NCBI GenBank assembly: GCA_025981645.1
Contig: JAICXH010000020.1
Span: 1-35,229 of the forward strand
Direction of reading: 5' to 3'
DNA from: Burkholderiales bacterium
GTDB taxonomy: Bacteria; Pseudomonadota; Gammaproteobacteria; Burkholderiales; Casimicrobiaceae
Length of the DNA: 35,229 nt
A model generated the notes under the pieces. That model was not told the origin of the DNA. It did no database searches and saw only the letters and a list, made by a program, of their open reading frames with translations. Position 1 is the first letter of the stretch; each line of letters begins with the position of its first letter. The position numbers and the translations under genes were made by a program. Positions 34,402 to 35,229 of the stretch are shown one piece after another.

Positions 34402-34432
34402 GCAAAGGGCCGCCCGGAAGGCGGCCCTTTGC
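34402..34432 (-). terminator. Intrinsic terminator after groEL
   Basis: GCAAAGGGCCGCC (34402-34414) pairs perfectly over 13 bp with GGCGGCCCTTTGC (34420-34432) around a five-base loop. It lies 30 bases after the groEL stop on the minus strand, followed by TTTGTTG. The stem's T-rich flank on either strand means it could also stop plus-strand transcription. Confidence 0.8.
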
Positions 34433-34461
34433 CCATGAAGCTTTCCTGAAGATTCAGGAGC

Positions 34462-35229
34462 TTACATGTCCATGTCGCCCATGCCCCCCATGCCGCCGCC
34501 CGGCATTGCCGGCTTGTCGTCCTTCGGCAGCTCGGCCACCATCGCATCGGTGGTCAGCATCAGACTCGCCACCGAGGCGGCGTTCTGCAGCGCGAAGCGG
34601 GCCACCTTGGTCGGATCGACCACGCCCATTTCCACCAGGTCTCCGTACTGACCGGTCTGCGCGTTGTAGCCGTAATTGCCCTTGCCTTCGACGATCTTGT
34701 TCAGCACGACCGAAGGCTCGTCGCCGGCATTGGCGACGATCTGGCGCATCGGCTCCTCGAGCGCACGCAGCACGATCTTGATGCCGGCGTCCTGATCGGG
34801 GTTGTCACCCTTCAGATTCTTGACGCCCAGGCGCGCCCGCAGATAGGCGACCCCGCCTCCGGGGACGATGCCCTCCTCGACCGCCGCACGCGTGGCGTGC
34901 AGCGCGTCCTCGACGCGCGCTTTCTTCTCCTTCATCTCGACTTCGGTCGCGGCGCCGACCTTGACCACCGCCACGCCGCCCGCGAGTTTGGCCACGCGCT
35001 CCTGCAGCTTCTCCTTGTCGTAGTCGGAGGTGGCTTCCTCGATCTGCTTGCGGATGTTCTTGACCCGCGCCTCGATCGCGGCCTTCTCGCCCGAACCGTC
35101 GATGATCGTCGTATCTTCCTTCGCCGCCTCGACGCGCTTCGCACGGCCGAGGTCCTTCAGCGACGCGTTCTCGAGCTTCAAGCCAAGCTCTTCCGCGATG
35201 ACCGTGCCGCCGGTGAGGATCGCGATGTC
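34462..35229 (-). CDS. groEL: Chaperonin GroEL, C-terminal part (partial)
   Basis: The last 255 codons of the 60-kDa chaperonin; the gene starts beyond the right edge. The visible stretch runs from the apical-domain end ([20 protein letters not shown]) through the intermediate and equatorial domains, with [41 protein letters not shown] and [20 protein letters not shown]. It ends in the Gly-Met repeat tail [13 protein letters not shown], which lines the cavity. The groES-groEL order cannot be seen. Confidence 0.97.
   Translation of the reverse strand, partial: DIAILTGGTVIAEELGLKLENASLKDLGRAKRVEAAKEDTTIIDGSGEKAAIEARVKNIRKQIEEATSDYDKEKLQERVAKLAGGVAVVKVGAATEVEMKEKKARVEDALHATRAAVEEGIVPGGGVAYLRARLGVKNLKGDNPDQDAGIKIVLRALEEPMRQIVANAGDEPSVVLNKIVEGKGNYGYNAQTGQYGDLVEMGVVDPTKVARFALQNAASVASLMLTTDAMVAELPKDDKPAMPGGGMGGMGDMDM

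Overview
The window is GC-rich DNA that reads like a betaproteobacterial chromosome (Burkholderiales or Nitrosomonadales type). The grounds are the block rplM-rpsI-argC-erpA-anmK-M23 peptidase-tyrS, argH divergent from an AlgZ/AlgR-type sensor pair, and the codon and start usage. A thiosulfate-oxidation (sox) operon beside a Calvin-cycle-compatible set (tkt, gap, pgk, fba) suggests a sulfur-oxidising, possibly autotrophic bacterium. Lineage and lifestyle are inferences. No transposase, integrase, CRISPR array or rRNA was seen.

Layout. 1-1623: the 3' end of an unidentified gene, a LolA-like periplasmic protein, an orphan HigA/NadS-type antitoxin with only the tail of its toxin left, and tRNA-Arg(CCG). 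1624-4569: a membrane-anchored tandem cytochrome c and a Rep-type helicase. 4633-7147: ApaH, a PlsC-type acyltransferase and a PfkB-family kinase. 7205-10722: LytTR response regulator, LytS/AlgZ-type kinase and divergent argH. 10766-12044: a 3-hydroxyisobutyrate-dehydrogenase-family enzyme and an OsmC-family protein. 12045-12433: a 389-bp gene-free stretch with a candidate small RNA and the strong rplM promoter. 12434-18809: the housekeeping block ending in tyrS. 18816-22920: soxYZAXB on the minus strand. 23079-24303: speD-speE. 24539-32361: plus-strand carbon-metabolism run tkt, GNAT, gap, sulfotransferase, pgk, two AhpD-like proteins, fba. 32325-35229: DUF1223, a YeaQ/YmgE-type membrane protein, DUF2726 and the C-terminal part of groEL.

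The most notable signal is at 12151-12251. A promoter-like sequence is followed by two hairpins that each present the same loop, TCTCCTCCT, and then by a strong intrinsic terminator. This is the architecture of an anti-Shine-Dalgarno-loop small RNA. The Shine-Dalgarno sequences of the nearby sox genes are complementary to the loops. Other points: GGGGTCAGG-type palindromes that supply the last codons of several convergent genes, a sulfotransferase gene coupled to pgk, and a toxin-antitoxin relic at a tRNA 3' end.
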